Part shown: positions 39,551 through 47,874 of the stretch, piece by piece
Layout of the letters: each line of letters starts with the position of its first letter
Position numbering within the stretch: position 1 is the first letter of the stretch
Source of the DNA: Chloroflexota bacterium
GTDB taxonomy: Bacteria; Chloroflexota; Anaerolineae; Aggregatilineales; Phototrophicaceae
Direction: 5' to 3'
Assembly (NCBI GenBank): GCA_009840575.1
Contig: VXNO01000123.1
Coordinates: 1 to 61,274, forward strand
Length of the DNA stretch: 61,274 nt
The notes under the pieces: model-generated
The model's input: the letters and a program-made list of their open reading frames with translations, nothing else
Database searches by the model: none
What the model was told of the DNA's origin: nothing
Position numbers and translations under genes: made by a program

Positions 39551-40975
39551 ATGAGCGAACTGATTTGGCTGACAGCGACGGAACAAGCGAGCTTAATCCG
39601 GCGGCGCGAGGTCTCGGCTGTGGAGCTCCTGCAGGCGCATCTGGCGCAGATTGAAGCGGTCAATCCACAGCTGAATGCCATCATAACTTACTTGCCCGAG
39701 CTGGCTATTGAGTTGGCGCAGGCAGCGGACGCCAAGCAAGCCCGCGGCGAAGCGTTGGGCGTCTTGCACGGGCTGCCTATCGCGCACAAAGACTTGTTCG
39801 AGACGGCTGGCATCCGCAGCACCATGGGCTCGCCGGTTTTCGCCGATTATGTGCCAGAAACGGACGACCTGATCATCGCGCGATTGAAAGCGGCGGGTTG
39901 TATCACCCTCGGCAAGACGAATGTGCCTGAGTTCGGCGCTGGCTCGCATACTTTCAATCCCGTCTTCGGCGCGACCAAGAATCCCTACGATTTGGCGCGC
40001 GCCTGTGGCGGCAGCAGCGGCGGCGCGGCAGTGGCATTGGCTGCTGGCATGGTCCCAATCGCCGATGGCAGCGACATGGGCGGCTCGCTGCGCAACCCCG
40101 CCAGCTTCAACAATGTGGTTGGCTTGCGACCGACGCCCGGGCGCGTACCGCAATACCCCAAAGCCGATGCCTGGTCGACGCTCTCGGTGGATGGCCCCAT
40201 GGGGCGGACTGTGCAAGATGTCGCGCTGATGCTGCGCGCAATCGCTGGTCCGGATGACCGCGCGCCTATCTCCCTGGATGCGCCGGCTACGAGCTTCGCG
40301 GATGACTTGCGGCGCGACTTTCAAGGCGCTCGCATTGCCTGGAGCCGCGACTTGGGCTGCCTGCCAGTCGAGCCCAGCGTGATTGAAACGATCGAAGCGC
40401 AACTGCCGGTCTTTGCGGATATTGGCATCGCGGTCGAAAACGCGCATCCCGATTTTTCTGATGCCTATGACATATTCCATACCTTGCGCGCCTGGGGCTT
40501 CGAGCTGGCTTTCTCCGAGCATTTCGCGCAATTTGGCGAGGATTCCTTCAAAGAAACCATCCGCTGGAATGCCGCGCAAGGCAAACAGCTCAGCGCCGCG
40601 CAAATCAGCCGCGCGCAGGTCAAACGCACTGAACTCTTCCACCGCGTCCGTGAATTTCTGGATGTCTACGATTGCCTGCTGCTGCCGACCGCGCAAGTGC
40701 CGCCCTTCCCGATCGAGCAGGAATACCCGCGCGAAATCAATGGCGCGCCCATGCAAACCTACATCGACTGGATGATGAGTTGCGGCTTCATCACGGTGAC
40801 GGGCTTGCCAGCCATTTCTGTGCCCTGTGGCTTCACCAGCGACGGGCTGCCGGTCGGTTTGCAGATGGTCGGCAAGCCACGGGGCGAGTTGGCGCTGCTG
40901 CAGTTGGCTTATGCCTTCCAGGAAGTCACGCGCTTTTACCTGCGCAGCCCCCCCATCGCCGAGCGCGCCGCTTGA
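39551..40975 (+). CDS. amidase signature family hydrolase
   Basis: This 474-residue amidase hydrolyses C-N bonds of amides. The Ser-cisSer-Lys triad is visible as Lys80 in LPIAHKD, cis-Ser155 in CGGSSGG and nucleophile Ser179 in DMGGSLRNPA, with the 24-residue spacing usual for the family. It is not the GatA subunit, since gatB and gatC are absent. It lies in an apparent operon with the SDR upstream and a lactate-permease-family transporter 25 bases downstream, so it may release an organic acid that this transporter handles. Confidence 0.87.
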   Translation: MSELIWLTATEQASLIRRREVSAVELLQAHLAQIEAVNPQLNAIITYLPELAIELAQAADAKQARGEALGVLHGLPIAHKDLFETAGIRSTMGSPVFADYVPETDDLIIARLKAAGCITLGKTNVPEFGAGSHTFNPVFGATKNPYDLARACGGSSGGAAVALAAGMVPIADGSDMGGSLRNPASFNNVVGLRPTPGRVPQYPKADAWSTLSVDGPMGRTVQDVALMLRAIAGPDDRAPISLDAPATSFADDLRRDFQGARIAWSRDLGCLPVEPSVIETIEAQLPVFADIGIAVENAHPDFSDAYDIFHTLRAWGFELAFSEHFAQFGEDSFKETIRWNAAQGKQLSAAQISRAQVKRTELFHRVREFLDVYDCLLLPTAQVPPFPIEQEYPREINGAPMQTYIDWMMSCGFITVTGLPAISVPCGFTSDGLPVGLQMVGKPRGELALLQLAYAFQEVTRFYLRSPPIAERAA

Positions 40976-41000
40976 TGCGCTCATCCAAGGGAGTCGGCGC

Positions 41001-42557
41001 GTGGAATTGACCCCGCTCACCTGGCTGCTGGCGCTGCTGCCGGTCTTGGTCCTGCTGCTGCTGATGGTCGGCATGGGCTGGGGCGGGTCACGCGCGGGGC
41101 TGGCGGGCTTTTTCACCGCGCTGCTGCTGGCGCTGACTGTCTTTGGCGGCGACGCGTTGCTGGCGGCTGTGGCGATTGGCAAGTCGGTCTTCCTGGCGGC
41201 GGATGTGCTGTATATCGTTTGGATGGCGCTATTTTTCTACAATGTAACCAACGAAGCTGGCACAGTCGCCATGCTTGGGCACAGCCTGCCGCGCTTGACG
41301 CCCGACCGCGCCGCGCAGAGTCTGCTCATCAGTTGGGTTTTTGTATCGCTCTTGCAGGGCGTGGGCGGCTTCGGCGTGCCGGTGGCGGTGGTTGCGCCGC
41401 TGCTGGTGGGCTTGGGTTACAGCGCGACCCAAGCGGTGATTATGGCGTCGCTGGGGCATGGCTGGGCGGTTACTTTCGGCTCGCTGGGCACATCCTTCGT
41501 GGCTTTGACTGCCGTAACGGGGCTGCCCGGCGAGGCTCTGGCGCATGATTCGGCGCTGGTATTGGGCTTGGCTTGCCTCATCAGCGGGGCGCTGGTGGCT
41601 TATGTCAGCGCGGGCTGGGCGGGCTTGCTGCGCTCACTGCCCATGCTGCTGCTGGTGGGCGCGGGCATGGGGCTGACGCAATGGTTCGTCGCCACCCGCG
41701 GCTTGTGGACGCTGGGCTCGACATCGGGGGCGCTGGCTGGCGCGGTAGTCGGCGTCGCCTATGTGCTTTCACCGCTGGGGCGCGCCAAAGCAAAAGCCGC
41801 TCCCGCAGAGCATGCGCCATCGCGCAGCCTGGTTTTGGCTCTTGCCGCTTATATCATTCTGCTGGCGCTGGCATTCTCGGTCAATCTCATCGCGCCACTG
41901 GGCGATTTGCTGGATACCGTCATGCTTCAGCTGCACTTCCCAGCCGTTGCCACAACGCATGGCTGGGAAGTGCCAGCCGAAAGCGGGCGCGGCATCAGCC
42001 TGTTTGGTCATGCCGGCGCTATTCTGTTTTATGCGGGTTTGGTCGCTTTTCTGCTCTACAAACGGGCAAATTACTTCGAGCGGGACGATGCCTGGCAAGT
42101 GATCTGGCGCAAGGTCAGCAAGTCGGCGCTGAAATCGACTGTGTCCATCCTGGCGCTGGTGGCGATGGCGGCGCTGATGACGCACACCGGCATGACGCAG
42201 ATCATCGCCCGCGGCATCAGCGAAACAGTCAGCGCGCAGGTCTATCCACTCTTCGCGCCATTCATCGGTGCCTTGGGCGCATTCATGACCGGCAGCAACA
42301 CCAATTCCAATGTCGTTTTTGGCGCGCTGCAGCAAGAGACGGCGCTGCTGCTGGGCTTGACCGTGCCGATTGTGCTGGCGGGGCAGACGGCTGGCGCATC
42401 GCTGGGCAGTGTGCTCGCGCCCGCCAAAATCATCGTCGGCTGCAGCACAGTCGGGCTGGGCGGCGAAGAAGGACCCGTCATCCGCCGCATGTTGCTGCTG
42501 GGCTTAATCCCGGTTGTCTTCGTCGCCTTGATAACACTCCTGCGCGCGAATGGCTGA
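41001..42557 (+). CDS. L-lactate permease family (LctP) transporter
   Basis: This 518-residue inner-membrane carrier of the LctP family imports lactate or glycolate, usually with protons. Recognisable blocks are LLQGVGGFGVPVAVVAPLL and VTFGSLGTSFVAL in the first half, and TGSNTNSNVVFGALQ, AGASLGSVLAPAKI and GCSTVGLGGEEG in the second. About 12-14 membrane segments are expected. The GTG at 41001 is chosen for the AAGGGAG before it; upstream starts lie inside the amidase gene. It overlaps or nearly abuts the DegT-family gene. Confidence 0.87.
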   Translation: MELTPLTWLLALLPVLVLLLLMVGMGWGGSRAGLAGFFTALLLALTVFGGDALLAAVAIGKSVFLAADVLYIVWMALFFYNVTNEAGTVAMLGHSLPRLTPDRAAQSLLISWVFVSLLQGVGGFGVPVAVVAPLLVGLGYSATQAVIMASLGHGWAVTFGSLGTSFVALTAVTGLPGEALAHDSALVLGLACLISGALVAYVSAGWAGLLRSLPMLLLVGAGMGLTQWFVATRGLWTLGSTSGALAGAVVGVAYVLSPLGRAKAKAAPAEHAPSRSLVLALAAYIILLALAFSVNLIAPLGDLLDTVMLQLHFPAVATTHGWEVPAESGRGISLFGHAGAILFYAGLVAFLLYKRANYFERDDAWQVIWRKVSKSALKSTVSILALVAMAALMTHTGMTQIIARGISETVSAQVYPLFAPFIGALGAFMTGSNTNSNVVFGALQQETALLLGLTVPIVLAGQTAGASLGSVLAPAKIIVGCSTVGLGGEEGPVIRRMLLLGLIPVVFVALITLLRANG

Positions 42558-42570
42558 AAGCGAGGCGAAA

Positions 42571-43827
42571 ATGCAGACAGACCTGGCCTTACTTGGCGGC
42601 GAAAAAACCCGCGTGGCGGCTTATCCCGCTTGGCCCCCACATGACGAGCGCGATCTCGAGGCGCTGGCGGAAGTCATCCAGAGCGGCAACTGGGGCGGCT
42701 TCCCTTATCCAGGTGAGCAGACGCGGCGCTTTCTGGATGCTTTCATCGCCCTGCAAGGCGGGCAATACGCGGTGGCGGTGATGAATGGCACTTTGACAAT
42801 GGAAGTGGCGCTGCGGGCGGCGGATATTGGCTGGGGCGACGAAGTCATCGTGCCCGCCTACACCTTCCAAGCCACCGCCTCCGCGCCCATGATGGCTGGG
42901 GCTGTGCCGGTCCTGGTGGATATCGACCCGGACACATTCTGCATTGATTCCGCCGCCATAGAAGCTGCCATCACCCCGCGAACCCGCGCCATTATCCCTG
43001 TGCATGTCGCCTCGCAGATGGCGGATATGGACGCGATTAGCGCCATCGCAGCTCGGCATGACCTGATCGTCATCGAAGACGCGGCTCATGCCCACGGCGC
43101 GGTCTGGAATGGGCGTGGCGCTGGCACCCTGGGCGACTTCGGCAGCTTCAGTATGCAGTCAACCAAGATTCTGACGGCTGGCGAAGGCGGGGCGTTGCTC
43201 TGCCGGACGCAGGAACAGGCTTGGCGCGCAGCCAGCATCATCGATTGCGGACGCCCGCACGACCCCGCCGGGCAGCTCTACACACAGGGCGGCAACTACC
43301 GCATGACCGAGTTGCAAGCGGCGCTGCTCAACGTCGGGCTGGAGCGCTTCCCCGCCCAGTTCGCCATGCGTGAAGAGCAGGCTGCCTATATGGACGAGGC
43401 TTTGAGCGAAGTGCCGGGCGTCCGCGTATTGCCGCGGGATGAGCGACACCAGCGGCGCGCCATCTACTGCTATACCTTCGCCATCGAACCCGAGGCCTTC
43501 GGCGCGAAAAACCAACATGTGGCGCGGGCATTGACGGCGGAGGGCATTCCCTGTTGGCCTGGCTACGAGCCGATGTACCGCTATGAGCTATTCCGCCCGA
43601 CTGAATCGCGCTTGCCCGTACCTTCCGCCTTCCCCGAGCGCTTCGATTATTCGCGCCTGCATCTGCCTGTCGCCGAGCGCATCAGCGGCGAGACGGGTAT
43701 GTGGCTGGGCGAGGCGGTCTTCCGCGCGGGGCAGCGGGGCGTGGAGGATGTTGTCGCTTCCTTACGCAAAGTGCAGTCGGCTTTGGCGCGTGACCCAGCG
43801 CTGGCGGAGCGCATCGCGGCGTTGTGA
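42571..43827 (+). CDS. DegT/DnrJ/EryC1/StrS family aminotransferase
   Basis: This 418-residue PLP enzyme has its cofactor lysine at Lys199 (SMQSTKILTAGEGG) and Asp170 in VIEDAAHAHGA. The family aminates keto sugars or makes related C-N bonds such as in aminohydroxybenzoate or scyllo-inosamine formation. It has no nucleotide-sugar genes around it, so a small keto-cyclitol or keto-sugar substrate is as likely as a nucleotide sugar. The start is ATG at 42571, after GCGAGGCG, or ATG at 42550, which would overlap the permease by 8 bases. Confidence 0.82.
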   Translation: MQTDLALLGGEKTRVAAYPAWPPHDERDLEALAEVIQSGNWGGFPYPGEQTRRFLDAFIALQGGQYAVAVMNGTLTMEVALRAADIGWGDEVIVPAYTFQATASAPMMAGAVPVLVDIDPDTFCIDSAAIEAAITPRTRAIIPVHVASQMADMDAISAIAARHDLIVIEDAAHAHGAVWNGRGAGTLGDFGSFSMQSTKILTAGEGGALLCRTQEQAWRAASIIDCGRPHDPAGQLYTQGGNYRMTELQAALLNVGLERFPAQFAMREEQAAYMDEALSEVPGVRVLPRDERHQRRAIYCYTFAIEPEAFGAKNQHVARALTAEGIPCWPGYEPMYRYELFRPTESRLPVPSAFPERFDYSRLHLPVAERISGETGMWLGEAVFRAGQRGVEDVVASLRKVQSALARDPALAERIAAL

Positions 43828-43832
43828 AGCCC

Positions 43833-43920
43833 CCAGAGCGAGGCAAGGGGAGATTCACTAGCGAAATCGCGGCTTGTAAGCCCCTCCCTCATTTTGGGGG
43901 AGGGGTTTGGGGTAGGGGGC
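43833..43920 (+). repeat. intergenic palindromic repeat, copy 2 (88 bp)
   Basis: The unit opens CCAGAGCGAGG and contains the stem CCCCTCCC (43881-43888) and GGGAGGGG (43898-43905) around TCATTTTGG, then the tail TTTGGGGTAGGGGGC. It fills the gap between two convergent genes and extends into the end of the TPP-enzyme reading frame. Its position would suit a two-way transcription stop. Confidence 0.75.
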
Positions 43921-45520
43921 TGTGCTGGCAGCCCGCGCTGGTGGGATAGCCAGCAGGGTCGAGCAGCACATCCAGCAGCATGGCGCCACCTTGCCGCAGC
44001 CAGCTCTGGATGCCGGCATCGCAGTCCGCGCGCGACTCTACCCGCTGATAAGCCAAGCCATAGGCCGCCGCGACCTGTCGATAATCCGGGTTGACGAACT
44101 CCGTGCCAACTGTCGCCACTCCGCGTCTTCTTTGCGCCGAGCGGATTAAATCCAGCGCGCTGTCATTCATCACCGCCACCAAAATCGACAATCCCAGCCG
44201 TGGCAACAGCCCAAGCTCGCCCATGACCATCGCCAGCCCGGCATCGCCAGTGATGCAGACGACCGGCTGCCGCATGACATGCGCCGCCGCAATCGCGCTG
44301 CACAAACCATAGCCCATCGCCGACAAGCCATTCGACACCAGGTAGCGGTTGGGCTGTCGGGGCTGCCATTCCAGCGCGGCGAAGATCTTGTGCGAGCCGA
44401 CATCGCTAGTAACGATGATGTCTGTTGGGCTATGTTCACGCAGTGATGCCAGGAAGTCCTGCGGAGAGATGCGCCCGGCGGCTGCCTTGGGGGTGCTGCG
44501 CGCCGCTAGCCCTTCACGCAAGCGCCTGACCCGCGCCGCGCCCCAGTCCGCCGCTGTGGATGCCGTTAGCTTGCCGAGCGCTGCGAGCATTTTTCCTATA
44601 TCGCCGACCACTTCAATCGCGCAATCCAGCTTTGGATCGTGGTTATGCCAATCGGCGACCCACAGCAGCGGCGTCTCATAATCCCAAGGTTTGACCAGCT
44701 CGACCACATCGAAGCCCAGCGCGATGATGCAGTCGGCTTCGTCCAGCAGCGCATAGGCAGGGTCGCTGCGGGTCAAACCGATCGTGCCGGCGAATAGCGG
44801 GTGGGCTGCGGAAAGCGCGCCTTTGCTCTTGGGTGTATCGATGACTGGCGAGCCCAGCGACTCAGCCAATTGGCGAATCTGCGCATACGGACGGCTCGGC
44901 TCCAGCCCCAAGCCCAGCACGATAATCGGCTTGCGCTTATCCGCGAGCAGGGCGCGGACCTCGCGCAAAGGCGGGTTTTGCGGCGCAGGAGTGGCTGACG
45001 GATGAGAAGTAGCAGCCGCAGGGCAGGGCAGGCTCGCCAGGCGGCTGGGCAGGCTGAGATGCGCGGGACCAGGGCGTCCCGTCCGCATCAGCCGCAATAC
45101 CTGCTGGATAACGGCGGTCGCACCCGCAGGCGCTAGCTCGGCGCTGAGTTTGCAAATGGGCGCAAACAGAGTTTGCAAGTCCAGCGCTTGGTGGCTGTGC
45201 TTGTCACGCAATGCCGGGTCGCTCGCGGCTGTGATGAGCAGGACAGGCGCGCGATCCAGGCAGGCATGCGTCAAGCCCGCGCAGGCATTGCTTGCGCCGG
45301 GACCCAAGGTCGTCAGCGCGACGCCGATGCCGCCCGTCAGCCGCGCTTCTGCCGCCGCCATGAAGCAGGCGCTGCTCTCGTTGGCGACCAGGATAAATTG
45401 CATATCGCGCCGCCATAGCGCATCCAGGACATCGACATTTTCGCCGCCGGGCAGTCCATAGACGCGCCGCGCGCCCGCTTCGTGCAATTGCTGGGCGAGG
45501 GTTTCGGCGATGCTTGGCAT
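43889..45520 (-). CDS. thiamine-pyrophosphate enzyme, acetolactate-synthase-like
   Basis: This protein of about 543 residues has the three domains of the ALS/benzoylformate decarboxylase family. The catalytic glutamate is Glu48 (VANESSACFMAAAEAR) and the TPP-metal motif GDAG...ND lies near residues 435-463. The substrate is a 2-oxo acid; a missing FAD requirement cannot be judged. The ATG at 45520 is preferred to one at 45562. The final dozen codons run into the palindromic repeat, so the natural C-terminus has been replaced or extended. A divergent aminotransferase shares its promoter region. Confidence 0.82.
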   Translation of the reverse strand: MPSIAETLAQQLHEAGARRVYGLPGGENVDVLDALWRRDMQFILVANESSACFMAAAEARLTGGIGVALTTLGPGASNACAGLTHACLDRAPVLLITAASDPALRDKHSHQALDLQTLFAPICKLSAELAPAGATAVIQQVLRLMRTGRPGPAHLSLPSRLASLPCPAAATSHPSATPAPQNPPLREVRALLADKRKPIIVLGLGLEPSRPYAQIRQLAESLGSPVIDTPKSKGALSAAHPLFAGTIGLTRSDPAYALLDEADCIIALGFDVVELVKPWDYETPLLWVADWHNHDPKLDCAIEVVGDIGKMLAALGKLTASTAADWGAARVRRLREGLAARSTPKAAAGRISPQDFLASLREHSPTDIIVTSDVGSHKIFAALEWQPRQPNRYLVSNGLSAMGYGLCSAIAAAHVMRQPVVCITGDAGLAMVMGELGLLPRLGLSILVAVMNDSALDLIRSAQRRRGVATVGTEFVNPDYRQVAAAYGLAYQRVESRADCDAGIQSWLRQGGAMLLDVLLDPAGYPTSAGCQHSPLPQTPPPK

Positions 45521-45561
45521 GGCTTTCTGTTTCCGCTGGCTTGGGCAATATATTTTGGTCA

Positions 45562-45589
45562 ATTATTGGGCGCAAAGCGGCTGTGTCAA
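45562..45589 (-). promoter_or_regulatory. putative promoter of the TPP-enzyme gene
   Basis: On the minus strand a perfect TTGACA (45589-45584), a 16-base spacer and AATAAT (45567-45562) lie about 40 bases before the ATG. Its -35 overlaps that of the divergent aminotransferase promoter. Confidence 0.55.
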
Positions 45590-45611
45590 GTCAGCGAATT
45601 GCGGATACAAT
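45583..45611 (+). promoter_or_regulatory. putative promoter of the aminotransferase gene
   Basis: GTGTCA (45583-45588), a 17-base spacer and TACAAT (45606-45611) lie 39 bases before the ATG at 45651. The -35 hexamer shares bases with the -35 of the opposite promoter. Confidence 0.5.
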
Positions 45612-45650
45612 GCGCCGCTAATGGATTGTTGCATTCTTGCGAGGACGAAG

Positions 45651-46892
45651 ATGACATTTGTGACCATGCCCAAATCGGGCACCTTGGCGCTCAATGAAGA
45701 ATCCCGGCGCTTGGCTGGGCGCGGGCGCACAGTCTACCGCTTTGGCTTTGGCGAGTCGCCATTTCCCCCACCGCGCCATGTGCAGAAGGCGCTGCGAAAA
45801 TCGACCTTTCGCAAGGACTATACGACTGTGGCGGGCTTGCCGGAATTGCGCGCCCGCATCGCCGATTTTCACAGCGAAGCCGATGGCTATGCAATCAACG
45901 CGGAGCAGGTCTTGGTCGCGCCCGGCAGCAAACCGCTGCTGCTCAATTGTATGCAGGCATTTGAACATGCTGAGGTCTATCTGCCCGCGCCTGCCTATGT
46001 GTCGTATGCGAACATGGCCAAGCTGGCTCGCCATCCGCTCATTCGCATCCAGACTTCCTACACCGACCGTTGGCGCATCACCCCCGAAGCGCTGGAAGCG
46101 GCGATCGCCCGTCACAGCCAGCCGGGCAGAGAGAAAGTGCTGGCGCTGAATTACCCGGGCAACCCCGATGGCTTGACTTACAGCCGCGCAGAGTTGCAGG
46201 CGCTGGCGGCGACCTTGCGGCGGCATGATGTCTGGGCGCTTTCCGACGAAATCTATGCGCTCCTGCATCACCAGGGGCGGCATGTTTCGCTGGCAAGCAT
46301 CTACCCGGAACGTACTTTGGTATCGACTGGCTTGTCGAAGTGGTGTGGGGCGGGCGGTTGGCGCTTGGGCGCGTTGATCCTGCCGGCGTCCGCGCCTGCG
46401 GAATTGCGCGATGCTTTAATCGGGCTGGGCTCCGAAGTTTATTCTTGCGCGCCGACGCCCGTCCAGGTCGCGGCATTGGCGGCGTACCAACTCGACAAAC
46501 GGACGCACCGTTTTCTGCGCGCCCAGCGACAGATATTGTCGGGGATAGGCGGCGCTGTGCATCGCGCTTTGCTGGCGGCGGGCGTGAAGGCTCATGCCGC
46601 GGAAGGCGGCTTTTACCTGCTTTGTGATTTTTCCGGCTATGCCGATTCGCTGCGGAAACGTGACATCCAGGGCGATACAGCATTGTGCGCTCGCTTGCTA
46701 GCCGAGACTGGCGTGGCGCTGCTGCCGGGCAGCAAGTTTGGCTTGCCGGCGGAGGCGCTCACGGCGCGGCTCGCCTATGTGGATTTTGACGGCGCGGCGG
46801 CATTATCATCGCAGCGCGCGAAAGAAGGCATCCTGCCCCATGCCGAAAAGATGCTGACGGGCATCGCTGCGCTCGATAGCTGGCTTAACTAA
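45651..46892 (+). CDS. class I/II pyridoxal-phosphate aminotransferase
   Basis: This 413-residue fold-type I aminotransferase has PLP lysine Lys230 (STGLSKWCGAGGWRLG), Asp199 (LSDEIY) and Asn171 in YPGNPDG, where most relatives have NPxNPTG. It probably moves the amino group of an amino acid to a 2-oxo acid in the cytoplasm. The ATG at 45651 with GAGGACGAAG before it is preferred to an in-frame start at 45510, which would place the promoter inside the gene. Its last eight bases overlap the convergent TauE/SafE gene. Confidence 0.85.
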   Translation: MTFVTMPKSGTLALNEESRRLAGRGRTVYRFGFGESPFPPPRHVQKALRKSTFRKDYTTVAGLPELRARIADFHSEADGYAINAEQVLVAPGSKPLLLNCMQAFEHAEVYLPAPAYVSYANMAKLARHPLIRIQTSYTDRWRITPEALEAAIARHSQPGREKVLALNYPGNPDGLTYSRAELQALAATLRRHDVWALSDEIYALLHHQGRHVSLASIYPERTLVSTGLSKWCGAGGWRLGALILPASAPAELRDALIGLGSEVYSCAPTPVQVAALAAYQLDKRTHRFLRAQRQILSGIGGAVHRALLAAGVKAHAAEGGFYLLCDFSGYADSLRKRDIQGDTALCARLLAETGVALLPGSKFGLPAEALTARLAYVDFDGAAALSSQRAKEGILPHAEKMLTGIAALDSWLN

Positions 46893-47619
46893 AAAGCAGC
46901 AAATACAGGCTCAGCGCCAGCAGCGGGAGCATCATCAGCCATTCGAAGGCGCGCTGGTCGATGCGGTCGATGAGCTTGCGCGCGACCAGCACAGCTGGCG
47001 GGATTAACACGAAGACCCAGCCGATACTCTGCAAGCGCTCCATGTCGAAGTTGCCGATGTGTAAAAAAGCCGGCAGCTTGGTCAGGTTCATCACGGCGAA
47101 GAATAGCGTGGTCGTGCCGATAAAGCGGCGCGGCGTCATCTGTGGCTGCAACAGCAGGTAAGCGGTGAAGGGCGGCGCACCGACATTCGCCAGCGTCGAG
47201 CCAAAGCCAGACGCCCAGCCAGCGGAATAGCCGTGCCACCTGCGCGGCGCATAATCGATAGCGCTCAGTTGGTCGCTGGCAATTTTGAAGCCCAGCGCCA
47301 AAAGTGTCAAGCCACCGATGACGCGCTTCAAGGTTACGGCGTCAATGGCATTCAAAGCCACCGCGCCAGCCGCCACGCCCAGCAAGCCCGGCAGCAACAT
47401 CAGCTTGATATAGCGGCGATCCCACTCTCGCCAATAAAAATAAAGCGCAAAGGCATCGGCAAAGAGCAGCAGCGGCAAGACCAAAGCCACGGCGATCTGC
47501 GGCTCAATGATCAAGGTCAGCATCGGCACAGTCAGCGCGACCGGCACCGGTCCGCCCAAACCCCCTTTTGAGAAGCCGATCAGGATGCTGACCAACGCGA
47601 AGATCACAATTTCAAGCAT
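46885..47619 (-). CDS. TauE/SafE family (UPF0721) membrane transporter
   Basis: This 244-residue protein with about eight membrane segments has the family's FSKGGLGGPVPVALTVPML opening and the second-half repeat GWASGFGSTLANVGAPPFTAYLL. Members export sulfite, sulfoacetate or similar small anions. The ATG at 47619 is preferred to an upstream in-frame start at 47655, because the protein then begins directly with a membrane segment. Confidence 0.85.
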   Translation of the reverse strand: MLEIVIFALVSILIGFSKGGLGGPVPVALTVPMLTLIIEPQIAVALVLPLLLFADAFALYFYWREWDRRYIKLMLLPGLLGVAAGAVALNAIDAVTLKRVIGGLTLLALGFKIASDQLSAIDYAPRRWHGYSAGWASGFGSTLANVGAPPFTAYLLLQPQMTPRRFIGTTTLFFAVMNLTKLPAFLHIGNFDMERLQSIGWVFVLIPPAVLVARKLIDRIDQRAFEWLMMLPLLALSLYLLLFS

Positions 47620-47737
47620 AGCTGCGCTTATTTTGGATTCAGTTGGCTGGCGCAATTATAGACAGAGGTTTGTATAATCGTCCAACATGGCAAGGGACAA
47701 ACAAGGGCAATCGCGTCAAAATGTAAGGCAATACACT

Positions 47738-47842
47738 TCGACACAGCGGGCACAGAGATTTGATGTAGGGGCGCGGTGCCGACTCGCCCGAAATGACCCG
47801 CCTCGGCGCACTCATTCAACTCGGTGTGCTCGGTGGTTAAAG
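47738..47842. repeat. degenerate CACAGAG-type intergenic repeat remnants
   Basis: GACACAGCGGGCACAGAG (about 47741-47758) and CTCGGTGTGCTCGGTGGTTAA (47820-47840) resemble, in opposite directions, the ACCACAGAGGCACAGAG pattern, a version of which is at 38401. They lie in the 255-base gap between the TauE/SafE gene and the methyltransferase. No other feature is seen there. Confidence 0.4.
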
Positions 47843-47874
47843 ATTTGAAACGATTGCCCTGAGGGAAAAACACT

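Noticed and set aside
39551-40975. GatA subunit of Asp/Glu-tRNA amidotransferase
   Set aside because: There is no gatB or gatC nearby and the operon context is catabolic.
39593-41182. 529-codon open frame on the minus strand opposite the amidase
   Set aside because: It is antisense to a gene with a full catalytic triad, lacks recognisable domains and reflects GC-rich codon bias leaving the complementary frame open.
42571-43827. assignment of the DegT-family enzyme to nucleotide-sugar aminotransfer
   Set aside because: No nucleotide-sugar synthesis or glycosyltransferase genes adjoin it; the neighbours are an amidase, an SDR and a lactate-type permease.
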